DNA of 64,000 nt from Rossellomorea sp036867415 (GCF_036867415.1 NZ_JBAJHU010000002.1:558001-622000); one strand, 5' to 3'. Positions 42,725 to 51,487 are shown, counted from the first letter of the stretch. Notes: generated from the sequence alone by a model not told the origin. A program made the numbers and translations.

Positions 42725-43242
42725 CGCTCTTCCCCTACCTCTTGAATATAATCGTTAATTAACTTCTGTTGATCTTCAGCAGAAAGTTCTTTCTCGATAA
42801 CCTTAGAAGCAATAAGTACGGATAGTGATGCAACCTGTTTCTGCAGTGCTGCAACCGCTTGTTCCTTCTGCGTTTCGATTTCGCGTTTCGCAGATTCTTT
42901 CAGACGTTCTGCTTCCTGACGTGCAACCGTGATGATTTCTTCACGCTGCTCCACGCCTTGTTTCTTAGAGTTCTCGATCATAGCCTGAGCTTCTGTTCGG
43001 GCTTCTTTAAGAAGCTGACGCTGCTCTTCCAGAACCTTGTTTGCTTCCACACGGCTTTGTTCAGCCGCAGATATCTCACCGGCGATATGGTCTTCACGCT
43101 GCTGCATGATCCCCATTAATGGACCCCAGGCAAATTTCTTAAGAAGTGCCATAAGGACAAGGAACATAACAAGTTGGAAAAGGATATCCCCGCTATTGAA
43201 TTCGCCGCCACTTGCACCTAAAACGAATGCGTTAGTTAACAT
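42721..43242 (-). CDS. atpF: ATP synthase subunit b
   Basis: A 173-residue stator subunit: one N-terminal membrane helix (about 16-36, DILFQLVMFLVLMALLKKFAWGP) and a long charged coiled coil. Length and the WGPLMGIMQQREDHIAGEIS block are typical of the family. It is separated from atpE by 146 bases with a strong hairpin. Confidence 0.96.
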   Translation of the reverse strand: MLTNAFVLGASGGEFNSGDILFQLVMFLVLMALLKKFAWGPLMGIMQQREDHIAGEISAAEQSRVEANKVLEEQRQLLKEARTEAQAMIENSKKQGVEQREEIITVARQEAERLKESAKREIETQKEQAVAALQKQVASLSVLIASKVIEKELSAEDQQKLINDYIQEVGEER

Positions 43243-43331
43243 ACTCGATTCACTCCCTTCAAGAATCGATTGGATCTTATTTTTGATAAATTGAACAATC
43301 TATACTTGCAAGAATTCTTTCAGTACACAGG

Positions 43332-43369
43332 AATGGCGAAGATAATCGTCAAGACGAACTTCGCCATTA
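43332..43369 (-). repeat. Strong hairpin between atpE and atpF
   Basis: AATGGCGAAG pairs perfectly with CTTCGCCATT around a loop of about 18 bases. It has no U-tract. Just downstream of atpE, it fits a stabilising or processing hairpin that keeps the atpE mRNA at higher level, as the c subunit is needed in about ten copies. This role is inferred. Confidence 0.55.
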
Positions 43370-43388
43370 ATTGATTGTGTCAGTTCTA

Positions 43389-43601
43389 TTAGCTTCCAAG
43401 AGCGATGAAGGCAATAACTACACCGATGATTGGAAGTGCCTCAACTAGTGCGATACCGATGAACATTGTAGTTTGAAGAGTACCTCTTAATTCCGGTTGA
43501 CGTGCAATTCCTTCTACTGTACGGCCAACGATCAGACCGTTACCAATACCTGCTCCAAGTGCTGCTAAACCAACTGCGATTGCTGCTGCGATAAGACTCA
43601 T
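43389..43601 (-). CDS. atpE: ATP synthase subunit c
   Basis: The 70-residue c-ring proteolipid with two helices, the packing motif GAGIGNG (16-22) and the proton-carrying E54 in GIALVEALPI. The polar loop is ARQPE. There is no sodium-binding signature (no Q/ES pattern), so it is a proton type. Confidence 0.97.
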   Translation of the reverse strand: MSLIAAAIAVGLAALGAGIGNGLIVGRTVEGIARQPELRGTLQTTMFIGIALVEALPIIGVVIAFIALGS

Positions 43602-43679
43602 TCTAAAGTTCCTCCTTTAATGTATAAGAAAAATATTTTTTACTATATATGTTTGTCCACCGTAATGAACAGGTATATA

Positions 43680-44396
43680 TTAATGGTCATGACTTACTTT
43701 GTGAGCCATATAAACCATTGTTAACATACAGAAAATGAATGCCTGGATTGCCCCGATAAAGATCGAGAACCCTTGCCAAGCAAGCATTGGTGCGATGGCT
43801 CCAAGAACGCCGCCGATACCGCCGTGTACGGCCATGCCCGCGATCAGCGCCAGCAGGATTTCCCCGGCATAAATGTTCCCGTAAAGTCGAAGACCCAATG
43901 TAAGAGTGTTTGCAAACTCCTCAATGACTTTCAGCGGGAATAACCACCACATAGGTGATAAAAAGGTGTCCTTTCCGTATGCACCGAACCCCTTTAATCT
44001 GATTCCATAATAATGGGACAGTGCCACGACCATTACCGCCAGAGTCAATGTGACCGCCGGATCGGCTGTAGGTGATTTCCACCATAATTCGTGATCATAC
44101 ACAACTGAGAACGGAAGACCCAGCATGTTCGATACGAAGATATACATAATGATGGTGAGACCCAGGATGTGAAAACGTCCTCCCGTTTTCCAATCCATGT
44201 TACTCTTGATGATGCCCTTGACAAAGTCCATGACCCACTCGAAAAAGTTCTGCATTCCGGTAGGATTAAGGGCTAAGCGTCGTGTAGACAAGACCGCGAT
44301 TAGAAACACAATGGCAGATGCAATCGTGATCATCATCACGTTGGCCAGGTTGAAAGTCAGGCCCATAAAATCGGCTAAAGGTGCTTCATGATTCAA
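43680..44396 (-). CDS. atpB: ATP synthase subunit a
   Basis: A 238-residue membrane subunit that forms the proton path. The conserved arginine lies in TLGLRLYGNIYAGEILL and the C-terminal helix has QGFSIFIGAIQAFIFCMLTMVYM. Five to six helices are seen. It follows atpI by 22 bases. Confidence 0.97.
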   Translation of the reverse strand: MNHEAPLADFMGLTFNLANVMMITIASAIVFLIAVLSTRRLALNPTGMQNFFEWVMDFVKGIIKSNMDWKTGGRFHILGLTIIMYIFVSNMLGLPFSVVYDHELWWKSPTADPAVTLTLAVMVVALSHYYGIRLKGFGAYGKDTFLSPMWWLFPLKVIEEFANTLTLGLRLYGNIYAGEILLALIAGMAVHGGIGGVLGAIAPMLAWQGFSIFIGAIQAFIFCMLTMVYMAHKVSHDH

Positions 44397-44418
44397 AATA
44401 CTTCACCTCTCTTCCCCG

Positions 44419-44793
44419 CTATTTATTAGTTTTAATAGTGCTGAAAAAATAATCTATCATAATGACTATATAAGTCGTCATTAATCCAATAATAAGACTT
44501 AGGAGATGAAAAGTTTCGGGAAAGCGGGTTACAATGATAACGCCCAAGGCTGCCGCAGCCATCCGCGAAGTCGTTCCGAGGGATCTCACTTTCTTCCCTG
44601 CCACAACGGCCTCTCCGAACTTGTCGACTCGCTTCGTCATGCCCCAGTGCATATAAAGGCTTAAAGCCGTTCCTAATGCTAACCCTAAGAATACTGATTT
44701 GTGGTCGGTAAATCCCCAACCCAGGACGTAAACAGCCAGCAGGTACAATATGTATTTCCGCTGTCTATTAAACATTTGATGGAGTTCCGGCAT
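44419..44793 (-). CDS. atpI: ATP synthase protein I
   Basis: A 124-residue membrane protein with four helices that is thought to help assemble the c-ring or import magnesium. It carries the GWGFTDHKSVFLGLALGTALSLYMHWGM block of AtpI. It is the second gene of the operon, 14 bases after atpZ. Confidence 0.9.
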   Translation of the reverse strand: MPELHQMFNRQRKYILYLLAVYVLGWGFTDHKSVFLGLALGTALSLYMHWGMTKRVDKFGEAVVAGKKVRSLGTTSRMAAAALGVIIVTRFPETFHLLSLIIGLMTTYIVIMIDYFFSTIKTNK

Positions 44794-44807
44794 ATCTTAT
44801 TATTCTC

Positions 44808-45020
44808 CTAAGATAAATGTCGTAAAGTACGAAGCATCGCATAAATCCCGGCTGCTAAACCAAGAAGTAATCCGATGATTAAAAAGAGTGGTGCAGAGTC
44901 TGCTTGCTGGTCAATCCACCTGCCCAGAAAAATCCCCAGAAGAATGGAACCGACAAGTTGCGACAGAATCGCTGTATAAATCGCCATCGCTTTATACGGG
45001 CTTTGGTTTTTTTGACCCAT
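44808..45020 (-). CDS. atpZ: AtpZ-type small subunit
   Basis: A 70-residue protein with two helices: ILSQLVGSILLGIFLGRWID and APLFLIIGLLLGLAAGIYAMLR. The pattern GxFLGxWID..GLLLGxAAGxY marks AtpZ/AtpI-family proteins that precede atpI in many operons and help with metal supply or assembly. It is the first gene of the operon, with the sigma-A type promoter 120 bases upstream. Confidence 0.88.
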   Translation of the reverse strand: MGQKNQSPYKAMAIYTAILSQLVGSILLGIFLGRWIDQQADSAPLFLIIGLLLGLAAGIYAMLRTLRHLS

Positions 45021-45139
45021 TTAAACCCTTCCTATTCAAACGAAATTTGAACGTGAGGCAAGCTGTGTAAAATGAGTGGACAACCGATTTCACAAGCTTT
45101 TTACAATTGTGAAAACCTTATCATTTTACATCCTTTGTA

Positions 45140-45168
45140 AGCATACAATAGGGTAATATCTATGTCAA
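45140..45168 (-). promoter_or_regulatory. Sigma-A type promoter of the atp operon
   Basis: A perfect TTGACA, a 17-base spacer and TATGCT on the minus strand. The leader to atpZ is about 110 bases. A TGTCGAA (Spo0A-box core, 45208-45214) lies 40 bases upstream, but this 7-mer is common in the gaps here. Confidence 0.75.
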
Positions 45169-45245
45169 TGAGTTCAAGTTAAAAAGTTCACAACCTCTCC
45201 AGGTGTTTGTCGAAAGTTCACACTTTTTACATATTTACATGAAAT

Positions 45246-45374
45246 GCGGAGGCGGCTCGTTCAGAGGCGGGTGGCATAAGCCAAACCGGCCTGAAAGGCG
45301 TTTTTTGCCTTTTGGGACGGTTTGACTTATGACATGTGCCTCTAGCCGCCGGAGCTGGACATCTAGAAAAGCGG
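45246..45374. repeat. Repeat family B, copy 1
   Basis: A hairpin element: CATAAGCCAAACCG pairs with CGGTTTGACTTATG around AAGGCG..TGCCTT, with outer pairs CAGAGGC/GCCTCTA. It begins GCGGAGGCGGC and ends GGAGCTGGACAT followed by CTAGAAAAGCGG, the start of a second incomplete copy. The rest of the 640-base gap upstream of atp has the promoter, the upp terminator and AT-rich sequence without a gene. Confidence 0.88.
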
Positions 45375-45620
45375 ATGCGGCTTGGTCATAAGGATGTTAG
45401 CATAAGCACTGTTGCCGGATATTTCTGAAGTGCGCACGCTACTTCATCTGGACCGAACTTCCAAGAAGTCCGTTGTATTTTTATCGATCATTTACTCGTT
45501 CTTTGAAAGATATACTTCCATTAACCCTATTCAGACTCTTTCATTATAAAGAAGTTTCTTTTTACTAGAAACCCTTCAATTTTATGTAAATATATCCAAT
45601 GGGTCTATTTTTATTTAAGA

Positions 45621-45656
45621 AAAGAACCAAGCCATTTTTTAATGACTTGGTTCTTA
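45621..45656 (-). terminator. Terminator of upp
   Basis: A perfect 10-bp stem AAGAACCAAG / CTTGGTTCTT with a 14-base loop, followed by TTCTTAAATAAAAA. Confidence 0.88.
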
Positions 45657-45663
45657 TTTTCGA

Positions 45664-46293
45664 TTATTTTGTACCAAACAAACGGTCGCCCGCGTCACCG
45701 AGACCAGGAACGATGTAACCTTTTTCATTTAACTTCTCATCAAGTGCTGCGATGTAGATGTCGACATCAGGGTGCTCTGCCTGAATCGCTTCCACTCCTT
45801 CAGGGCAAGCCACCAGACACATGAACGTGATGTTTTTCGCACCGCGTTTTTTCAGTGAGTTGATCGCTTCGACAGCGGAACCTCCTGTTGCAAGCATCGG
45901 GTCGACTAAAATGAAGTCGCGTTCTTCCACATCACTTGGAAGCTTTACGTAGTATTCGATCGGTTTAAGAGTCTCCGGGTCACGGTATAACCCTACGTGT
46001 CCGACTTTTGCTGCCGGAATCAGTTTAAGGATTCCGTCGACCATCCCGAGACCTGCACGTAAGATTGGAACGATCCCCAGTTTTTTACCTGTAAGTGTTT
46101 TCGCATTCGCTTTGCTTACCGGTGTGTCGACTTCGATGTCTTCAAGCGGCAGTTCACGCGTGATTTCAAATGCCATGAGTGTTGACACTTCATCGACAAG
46201 CTCGCGGAATTCCTTCGTTCCAGTGTTTTTATCACGGATGAATGTTAATTTGTGCTGGATTAATGGATGATCAAATACATATACTTTGCCCAT
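45664..46293 (-). CDS. upp: Uracil phosphoribosyltransferase
   Basis: Makes UMP from uracil and PRPP in pyrimidine salvage. The 209 residues have the PRPP loop DPMLATGGSAVEAI at 131-144 and the uracil-binding C-terminus IVPGLGDAGDRLFGTK. VPILRAGLGMVDG is also typical. It lies between glyA and atp as in B. subtilis. It stands alone, closed by its terminator. Confidence 0.98.
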   Translation of the reverse strand: MGKVYVFDHPLIQHKLTFIRDKNTGTKEFRELVDEVSTLMAFEITRELPLEDIEVDTPVSKANAKTLTGKKLGIVPILRAGLGMVDGILKLIPAAKVGHVGLYRDPETLKPIEYYVKLPSDVEERDFILVDPMLATGGSAVEAINSLKKRGAKNITFMCLVACPEGVEAIQAEHPDVDIYIAALDEKLNEKGYIVPGLGDAGDRLFGTK

Positions 46294-46475
46294 TCGATTC
46301 TCTCCTTTTGAATTCGGTTTATGTAAAAAAATGATAGATACTGTTTTACATCTCTAGCTATTGTACATAAAAGAGGTTTTGAGAGCAATAAAAGTTGGGA
46401 GGTGTAATGAAATCGTTATGTTTATGGTTAGTTTTGTATGGATTTCGTGGATATAGATAGACAGGATGCTGAATG

Positions 46476-46602
46476 CCGCTTTTGATTTCTGTGTAAGACG
46501 CTTTCCGCGGGTGACACGTGAGCCTCCTCGTCGCTCCTGTGGGGTCTCACATTTGTCACTTTACCGCAGGAGTATTCGCCTTCCACTCCAATCAACGCTG
46601 GA
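46476..46602. repeat. Repeat family A, copy 2
   Basis: Starts CCGCTTTTGATTTCTGTGTAA and ends CAACGCTGGA, 127 bases, with the same GTGAGCC/GGTCTCAC and CTCCTGTGGGG/ACCGCAGGAG pairs as copy 1. No other feature but the glyA terminator is seen in this 490-base gap between upp and glyA. Confidence 0.85.
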
Positions 46603-46728
46603 TCCAACTCAATCATAGTGTTCAATTCTATTTAGATCTGTAAACAACTCGACCCGTTTAATTTTAATAGTTATTCAACCTATCTTATCAACTACAACCA
46701 TCTGCTATTCCTATCAATCTATTTCCTC

Positions 46729-46772
46729 AAAAAAAACCTCCCCAAAAGAATCCATTCTTCTGAGGAGGTTTC
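46729..46772 (-). terminator. Terminator of glyA
   Basis: AAACCTCCTCAGAAGAAT pairs with ATTCTTTTGGGGAGGTTT, a long stem on the minus strand with eight following T residues. Confidence 0.93.
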
Positions 46773-46784
46773 TGCTGTCTATTT

Positions 46785-48026
46785 TTATCTCTCTGGATAT
46801 AAAGCAAATCTGCTTGTGAGATCGGTTACGCGTTTGCGCGCTTCTTCCAGCTTTGTTTCGTCTTCGTGGTTTTTGAGGGTAAGGGCCATGATGGACGCGA
46901 TTTCGTCCATGTCTTCTTTTCCAAAACCGCGGGACGTAACTGCCGCTGTTCCGATGCGGACGCCGCTTGTGACGAACGGGCTTTCCGGATCGAATGGGAT
47001 TGTGTTTTTGTTGACTGTGATGCCGATTTCGTCCAGTACTTTTTCTGCAATTTTGCCCGTCAATCCGAGTGAACGAAGGTCGATCAATAATAGGTGGTTA
47101 TCCGAACCGCCTGATACGAGGTCGATGCCTTCTTTTCCTAAGCTTTCTCCAAGACGCGCTGCGTTGTCGATGATGTTCTGCGCGTAGTCTTTAAAAGAAT
47201 CCTGAAGCGCTTCGCCGAACGAAACAGCTTTCGCGGAAATGACGTGCATCAAAGGTCCGCCTTGAAGGCCAGGGAAAATGGACTTGTCTATCTTCTTGCC
47301 GAACTCTTCCTTACAAAGGATCATCCCGCCGCGGGGACCGCGCAGTGTCTTATGAGTCGTTGTCGTCACGAAGTCTGCGTAAGGAACCGGATTCTGGTGA
47401 AGTCCGGCTGCTACAAGTCCTGCGATATGAGCCATATCGACCATCAGGTATGCTCCCACTTCATCGGCGATTTCACGGAATTTTGCGAAATCGATCTTTC
47501 TTGGATACGCGCTCGCACCTGCTACGATCAGCTTCGGCTTGTTTTCCAATGCCTTTTGACGAACATCTTCGTAATTGATCAGGTGGGTGTCCTTGTCGAC
47601 TCCGTACTCGACGAAGTTGTACTGGATTCCGCTAAAGTTGACTGGGCTTCCGTGCGTCAAGTGCCCGCCGTGGGATAAGTTCATTCCAAGAACTGTGTCC
47701 CCCTGCTCAAGGATGGTGAAGTAGACTGCCATATTGGCTTGCGCTCCAGAGTGAGGCTGTACGTTCACATGTTCTGCCCCGAACAACTCTTTCGCACGGT
47801 CGCGAGCTAAGTTCTCTGCTACATCGACATGCTCACATCCGCCATAATAGCGACGACCTGGGTACCCTTCTGCATACTTGTTCGTGAGGACCGAACCTTG
47901 TGCTTCCATAACGGCTTCACTGACAAAATTCTCAGATGCAATTAACTCGATTTTCGTACGTTGACGCTCTAATTCATCTTGAATTGCTGCATAAATTTCC
48001 GGATCTTGCTTGGCAATCTTACTCAT
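46785..48026 (-). CDS. glyA: Serine hydroxymethyltransferase
   Basis: Interconverts serine and glycine with tetrahydrofolate, the main source of one-carbon units. The ATG (MSKIAKQDPEIY) lies behind GGGGGATATGT; seven further codons upstream are not supported. Of 413 residues, K226 in TTTTHKTLRGPRGG binds PLP, and AEGYPGRRYYGGCE (52-65) is the folate/PLP lid. A PurBox about 120 bases upstream fits the known PurR control of glyA in B. subtilis. Confidence 0.98.
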   Translation of the reverse strand: MSKIAKQDPEIYAAIQDELERQRTKIELIASENFVSEAVMEAQGSVLTNKYAEGYPGRRYYGGCEHVDVAENLARDRAKELFGAEHVNVQPHSGAQANMAVYFTILEQGDTVLGMNLSHGGHLTHGSPVNFSGIQYNFVEYGVDKDTHLINYEDVRQKALENKPKLIVAGASAYPRKIDFAKFREIADEVGAYLMVDMAHIAGLVAAGLHQNPVPYADFVTTTTHKTLRGPRGGMILCKEEFGKKIDKSIFPGLQGGPLMHVISAKAVSFGEALQDSFKDYAQNIIDNAARLGESLGKEGIDLVSGGSDNHLLLIDLRSLGLTGKIAEKVLDEIGITVNKNTIPFDPESPFVTSGVRIGTAAVTSRGFGKEDMDEIASIMALTLKNHEDETKLEEARKRVTDLTSRFALYPER

Positions 48027-48114
48027 ACATATCCCCCTTTTATTCATCGGCCCATTCTAAGCTGCGCCATCTTGATTCATTCAATCTCATTCTAACACGA
48101 TTCTGCAGAACGCG

Positions 48115-48152
48115 AAATAAGAACGTGTGGGTAAATTGGAATGTTCGGATTT
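48115..48152 (-). promoter_or_regulatory. PurBox pair upstream of glyA
   Basis: AAATCCGAACATT on the minus strand (48140-48152) fits the PurBox consensus AWWWCCGAACWWT at every position. A second, weaker inverted box with GTTC..ATTT (about 48115-48127) follows 18 bases on. In B. subtilis PurR binds such pairs and represses glyA when purines are plentiful. Confidence 0.7.
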
Positions 48153-48194
48153 GGGAGATTGGCAGGGAATAAAAATGGTGTCGCGAGCTGGAGT

Positions 48195-48307
48195 TGTACC
48201 TGGTACAAGAAGGGGTTTTTGTACCAGGTACACGCAGGTTAGAATGTACCTGGTACAATCAGTTAATAATGTACCTGGTACATCAAAACGTTCTTGTACC
48301 AGGTACA
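48195..48307. repeat. 25-bp-pitch palindrome array, five perfect units
   Basis: TGTACCWGGTACA is perfect in all five units, centred at 48201, 48226, 48251, 48276 and 48301, each step exactly 25. The central base is T, A, T, T, A. The four 12-base spacers are unrelated. It lies between the glyA promoter region and the 3' end of ywlG, both on the minus strand. Confidence 0.97.
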
Positions 48308-48314
48308 CAAACAA

Positions 48315-48358
48315 TAAGCCCATCCTTCAATGCATCAAGCATTGAAAGACGGGCTTTA
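48315..48358 (-). terminator. Hairpin after ywlG
   Basis: AAGCCC..TTCAATGC pairs with GCATTGAA..GGGCTT around five bases with two mismatches. The T-run on the minus strand is weak (ATTGTTTG). Confidence 0.7.
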
Positions 48359-48369
48359 TTCTTTACTCC

Positions 48370-48912
48370 TCATTCATAAACAGCCCGCACACCGCCGATC
48401 AGCTTTGGGCGGGTGACAGCGAGCGTTACGTGTGCACCGCCGAGACTCTTCTGGGATACTCTCACCGGTATGGCAACGTGTTTCAGCTGCATGCCGATGA
48501 ATGTGTCGCCGATGTCGATTCCGGCGTCCGCTTTTATGAATTCCACCATGACGGGATCCTCAAACGAACGGTAAGCATGGGTCGCCATTGCGCCGCCCGC
48601 CGATCGTGCAGGCACAACGGTCACTTCTTCCAAATTCTTTCGTTCTGCCGTTTCGCGCTCCAAAACGATTGCCCGGTTCAGATGCTCACAGCATTGGAAC
48701 GCAAGCGATACTCTGGCAGAATCGGCAAATTCTTTTATCTCTTTGTAAATCATCTCGGCTACTTCAAATGTACCGGCTGTTCCAATCCGCTCACCAATGA
48801 CTTCAGAGGTGGAACACCCGACCACAAACACCTGTCCAGTTTTCAGCGAAACTTTTTCCTTGAATTCTGTCAGTATGCTGTGAAGCTGCTCTTGCAATTG
48901 AGTGATTTCCAT
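48370..48912 (-). CDS. ywlG: YwlG family protein (DUF436)
   Basis: A 180-residue cytosolic protein of unknown function with the family blocks FVVGCSTSEVIGERIGTAGT, LAFQCCEHLNRAIVLERE and VVPARSAGGAMATHAY, then VKADAGIDIGDTFIGM-type sequence. The ATG (MEITQLQEQ) follows AGGAAGTGGG; a GTG three codons upstream is possible. Position between rpiB and glyA is that of B. subtilis. Confidence 0.92.
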   Translation of the reverse strand: MEITQLQEQLHSILTEFKEKVSLKTGQVFVVGCSTSEVIGERIGTAGTFEVAEMIYKEIKEFADSARVSLAFQCCEHLNRAIVLERETAERKNLEEVTVVPARSAGGAMATHAYRSFEDPVMVEFIKADAGIDIGDTFIGMQLKHVAIPVRVSQKSLGGAHVTLAVTRPKLIGGVRAVYE

Positions 48913-48924
48913 GAAACCCACTTC

Positions 48925-49368
48925 CTATTGTTTGTCTTCGTATGCCGTGATTTTTCCGATTCGATTCGCGTGGCGTCCGCCTTCAAAACCAGTACCTAAC
49001 CAGGTCTTAACGATTTCGCGTGCGAGTCCCACTCCGATGACGCGTTCACCCATCGCGAGAATGTTGCTGTCGTTATGTTCACGGGTCACTTTTGCACTGA
49101 ACACATCGTGAACAAGCGCACAGCGAATCCCTTTTACTTTATTTGCAGAAATGCTCATGCCGATACCTGTTCCGCAGATCAGGATGCCGCGGTCGAACTC
49201 GCCGCCTGCTACCTTTTCCGCCACTGGCACCGCGTAATCCGGATAGTCCACAGAAGTGCCGCACTCACAGCCAAAATCTTCATATTCAAGTCCAAGCTCA
49301 TCCATTAATGATTTGATTTCTTCACGAATATTTACCCCGCCGTGATCTGATGCAATTGCGATTTTCAT
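48925..49368 (-). CDS. rpiB: Ribose-5-phosphate isomerase B (RpiB/LacAB family)
   Basis: Interconverts ribose 5-phosphate and ribulose 5-phosphate. The 147 residues open MKIAIASDHGG and have the catalytic C65 in GILICGTGIGMSI and EHNDSNILAMGERVIG near the phosphate site. It corresponds to ywlF of B. subtilis and is 12 bases before ywlG, so the two form one transcript. Confidence 0.94.
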   Translation of the reverse strand: MKIAIASDHGGVNIREEIKSLMDELGLEYEDFGCECGTSVDYPDYAVPVAEKVAGGEFDRGILICGTGIGMSISANKVKGIRCALVHDVFSAKVTREHNDSNILAMGERVIGVGLAREIVKTWLGTGFEGGRHANRIGKITAYEDKQ

Positions 49369-49502
49369 CCATCGTCACTCCCATTTTTGACTAGTGTTTG
49401 TTTCCTTTTATTTTGACATACCCAACAGGATAGATAAAGTTTTTAATCTTAGGAAAAAAGTTGTTTTTGTGCAGGATTAAGATAAACTGCGAGCTGCACT
49501 GT

Positions 49503-49537
49503 AAAAAAGAGCACGTGCCCAATAAGCCCGTGCTCTC
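49503..49537 (-). terminator. Terminator of the chemoreceptor gene
   Basis: AGAGCACG pairs with CGTGCTCT on the minus strand with GGGC/GCAC-type inner pairing, followed by six T residues. Confidence 0.9.
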
Positions 49538-49542
49538 TGCCA

Positions 49543-50832
49543 TTATAAATGAAAACGACTGATCGTTCCCTTCAGCGATTCTGCCTGCTTCTTGAGGTTC
49601 AATGCCAATTCTTCGACATTTTCCATGACAGCCGCCTGTTCGCGGGTCGATTCTGACACTTCTTCCGCTCCTGCTGAGGTTTCTTCTGCGATCGCCGCTA
49701 CTTCCTGGGATTGCTGGGAAGTAAGTCTGATGCTCTCCATTTGCCTGTCGACCAGGCCGGAAATTTTTTGAACAGAGTCTGCGACTTCGTGAATCGTGCT
49801 CGTCATCGTTTCAATGACTTCATTTGTTTTGGAACCTTTTTCCGCTTCCTTGTTGGCCGTCGTCACCTGGTTGGAAATCTGACCGACCACGTTCCCGACT
49901 TCGGTTTGGATATTTTTAATCAAATCGGAAATTCCCTGGACCGCTTTGCCGCTTTCATCTGCCAGCTTGCGAACTTCCTCGGCTACAACGGCAAAGCCTT
50001 TACCGTGTTCACCTGCGCGAGCCGCTTCAATAGAAGCATTCAATGCGAGCAGGTTTGTCTGGTTCGCAATACTCCCGACCAATTGAATGATCTGCTCGAC
50101 CTTTTTCGCGTTATCTTCCAATCTGCGCACCACTTCGAGTGAGTCTTCATTCCCTTTGGCTAGCGTCGTGATTCCTTCCACTAATGAGTGGATCACGTCC
50201 TTGCTGCCTTGAAGCTCGGTGACCATATTTTTAGAAAGCTGCTCGGAAGACTTTGAGTGATTCTGCACTTCCTGGGCGATCTGAATGACGTCCTCGACCG
50301 ATTCAGCCGTCGTCTGGATCGACATGGCCGAGCTTTCAGCGCCGGCGGATATTTCACTGATTGTCCTTGAAATCGAATCCGCCTGGTGTGAAGCCATTTC
50401 GGAAGCCTTCGATAAATCCACTACATTTGAATTTGTTTTCGTAAAATTCTCCTCAATACTGGACACCATGTCCCTGAGGTTATGCAGCATGCGATTGAAC
50501 GCAAGTCCGAGCGAACGGATTTCATCATCCGACTTCGGCACTTCGACTTCGACCGCGATGTCTCCCTCAGCCGCCTTAAGCGCAGCCTGCTCCAGACGCT
50601 GAAGCGGTTTGACGATGAATCCTGCCGCAAAGAAAGCCAGCACTCCCGACCAGAAGACACCCATGCCTAACGTAATACTTGTAAATAAGAACTCATTCAT
50701 ATCCGGTGCAAATGTCGGCTTGATAAAATAAATGAAAAATGCCGAGGTCGAATACGTGACCAATGCCAAAATCGTCATAAAGAAAACCAGTTTCTTCCTA
50801 AGCCCGGACTTATACCTTCTCTCTTTCCCCAT
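49543..50832 (-). CDS. Methyl-accepting chemotaxis protein without an external sensor domain
   Basis: A 429-residue transducer. Two membrane helices (about 14-37 and 49-73) are separated by only some eleven residues (KPTFAPDMNEF), so there is no external ligand domain. A HAMP domain (about 74-127) and the MCP signalling coil follow; the hairpin tip is NQTNLLALNASIEAARAGEHGKGFAVVAEEVRKLA. Such receptors sense within the membrane or cytosol. It lies between ywlE and rpiB, with no chemotaxis genes around it. Confidence 0.92.
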   Translation of the reverse strand: MGKERRYKSGLRKKLVFFMTILALVTYSTSAFFIYFIKPTFAPDMNEFLFTSITLGMGVFWSGVLAFFAAGFIVKPLQRLEQAALKAAEGDIAVEVEVPKSDDEIRSLGLAFNRMLHNLRDMVSSIEENFTKTNSNVVDLSKASEMASHQADSISRTISEISAGAESSAMSIQTTAESVEDVIQIAQEVQNHSKSSEQLSKNMVTELQGSKDVIHSLVEGITTLAKGNEDSLEVVRRLEDNAKKVEQIIQLVGSIANQTNLLALNASIEAARAGEHGKGFAVVAEEVRKLADESGKAVQGISDLIKNIQTEVGNVVGQISNQVTTANKEAEKGSKTNEVIETMTSTIHEVADSVQKISGLVDRQMESIRLTSQQSQEVAAIAEETSAGAEEVSESTREQAAVMENVEELALNLKKQAESLKGTISRFHL

Positions 50833-50851
50833 CCTTTTCTCTCCTCAAAAA

Positions 50852-51298
50852 TCAATCTGTTGCAAGCTTCATGATCAATTGCTCGATCAGCGAATCCAGC
50901 TCCGAATATGTATGTCTGTAAAGTTCGACGCTGCCTCCAAACGGATCGGACACATCCATGTCTTCAGGATCTTCAAGCACATATTCCTTTAAAGTAAACA
51001 CTTTATCGGAAGCTCCCGGATACTGATCCATGATCGCCCATTTATGATGTGCGGTCATCGTAAACACATAGTCCGCCCAATCGATATCCTTTTCTCTCAG
51101 CGTGCTGGATTGGTGCTTATGGTTTATATCGTTCTCTTTCAGAACTTCTTTAGCCTGAAATGAAGCATCACTGCCATCCATTGCAAAAACACCGCACGAT
51201 TTCACTTCGAACCGGTCGGCTCCCCTATGCCTCAACACCGCTTCCGCCATCGGACTGCGGCACGTATTACCCGTACAAACAAACAAGATCTTCATCAT
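50852..51298 (-). CDS. ywlE: Protein-arginine phosphatase YwlE
   Basis: Removes phosphate from arginines marked by McsB for ClpCP degradation. The 148 residues have the low-molecular-weight phosphatase loop CTGNTCRS, where cysteine 8 is the nucleophile and the threonine after GN is the residue that gives arginine specificity, and DPFGGSVELYRHTY with the general acid aspartate near 118. One of two adjacent ATG codons starts it. It is the partner position in the ywlE-D-C-B order. Confidence 0.95.
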   Translation of the reverse strand: MMKILFVCTGNTCRSPMAEAVLRHRGADRFEVKSCGVFAMDGSDASFQAKEVLKENDINHKHQSSTLREKDIDWADYVFTMTAHHKWAIMDQYPGASDKVFTLKEYVLEDPEDMDVSDPFGGSVELYRHTYSELDSLIEQLIMKLATD

Positions 51299-51369
51299 CT
51301 CATCCTCCTTACCTCTATTATAAAATATTTTCCAATTCCGTTATAGGACATTCACAAAGAATACAAAAA

Positions 51370-51487
51370 GAAAAGCGGAAGTGGGCGTTTTGCTCCCTTT
51401 GAAAAATGTTCTTAGGCTTTAGAGGCGCTTTTTGCCTCAAAAGCCTAAGGTTAATTTTCAAACGGGAGCAGACCACTGCAGCTGGAC
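51370..51487. repeat. Repeat family B, divergent copy 2
   Basis: Begins AGAAAAGCGGAAG and ends GCAGCTGGACAAT. Its inner part differs from other B copies but also folds: TTGCTCCC..TTTGAAAA pairs with TTTTCAAACGGGAGCA, and CTTAGGCTTT with AAAGCCTAAG around GGCGCTTTTTGCC. Same ends, other core. Confidence 0.82.

Noticed and set aside
45208..45214. Spo0A box upstream of atp
   Set aside because: The 7-mer TGTCGAA occurs in many gaps of this window (for example near 5384, 17136, 23640, 27401), so a single copy is not evidence.
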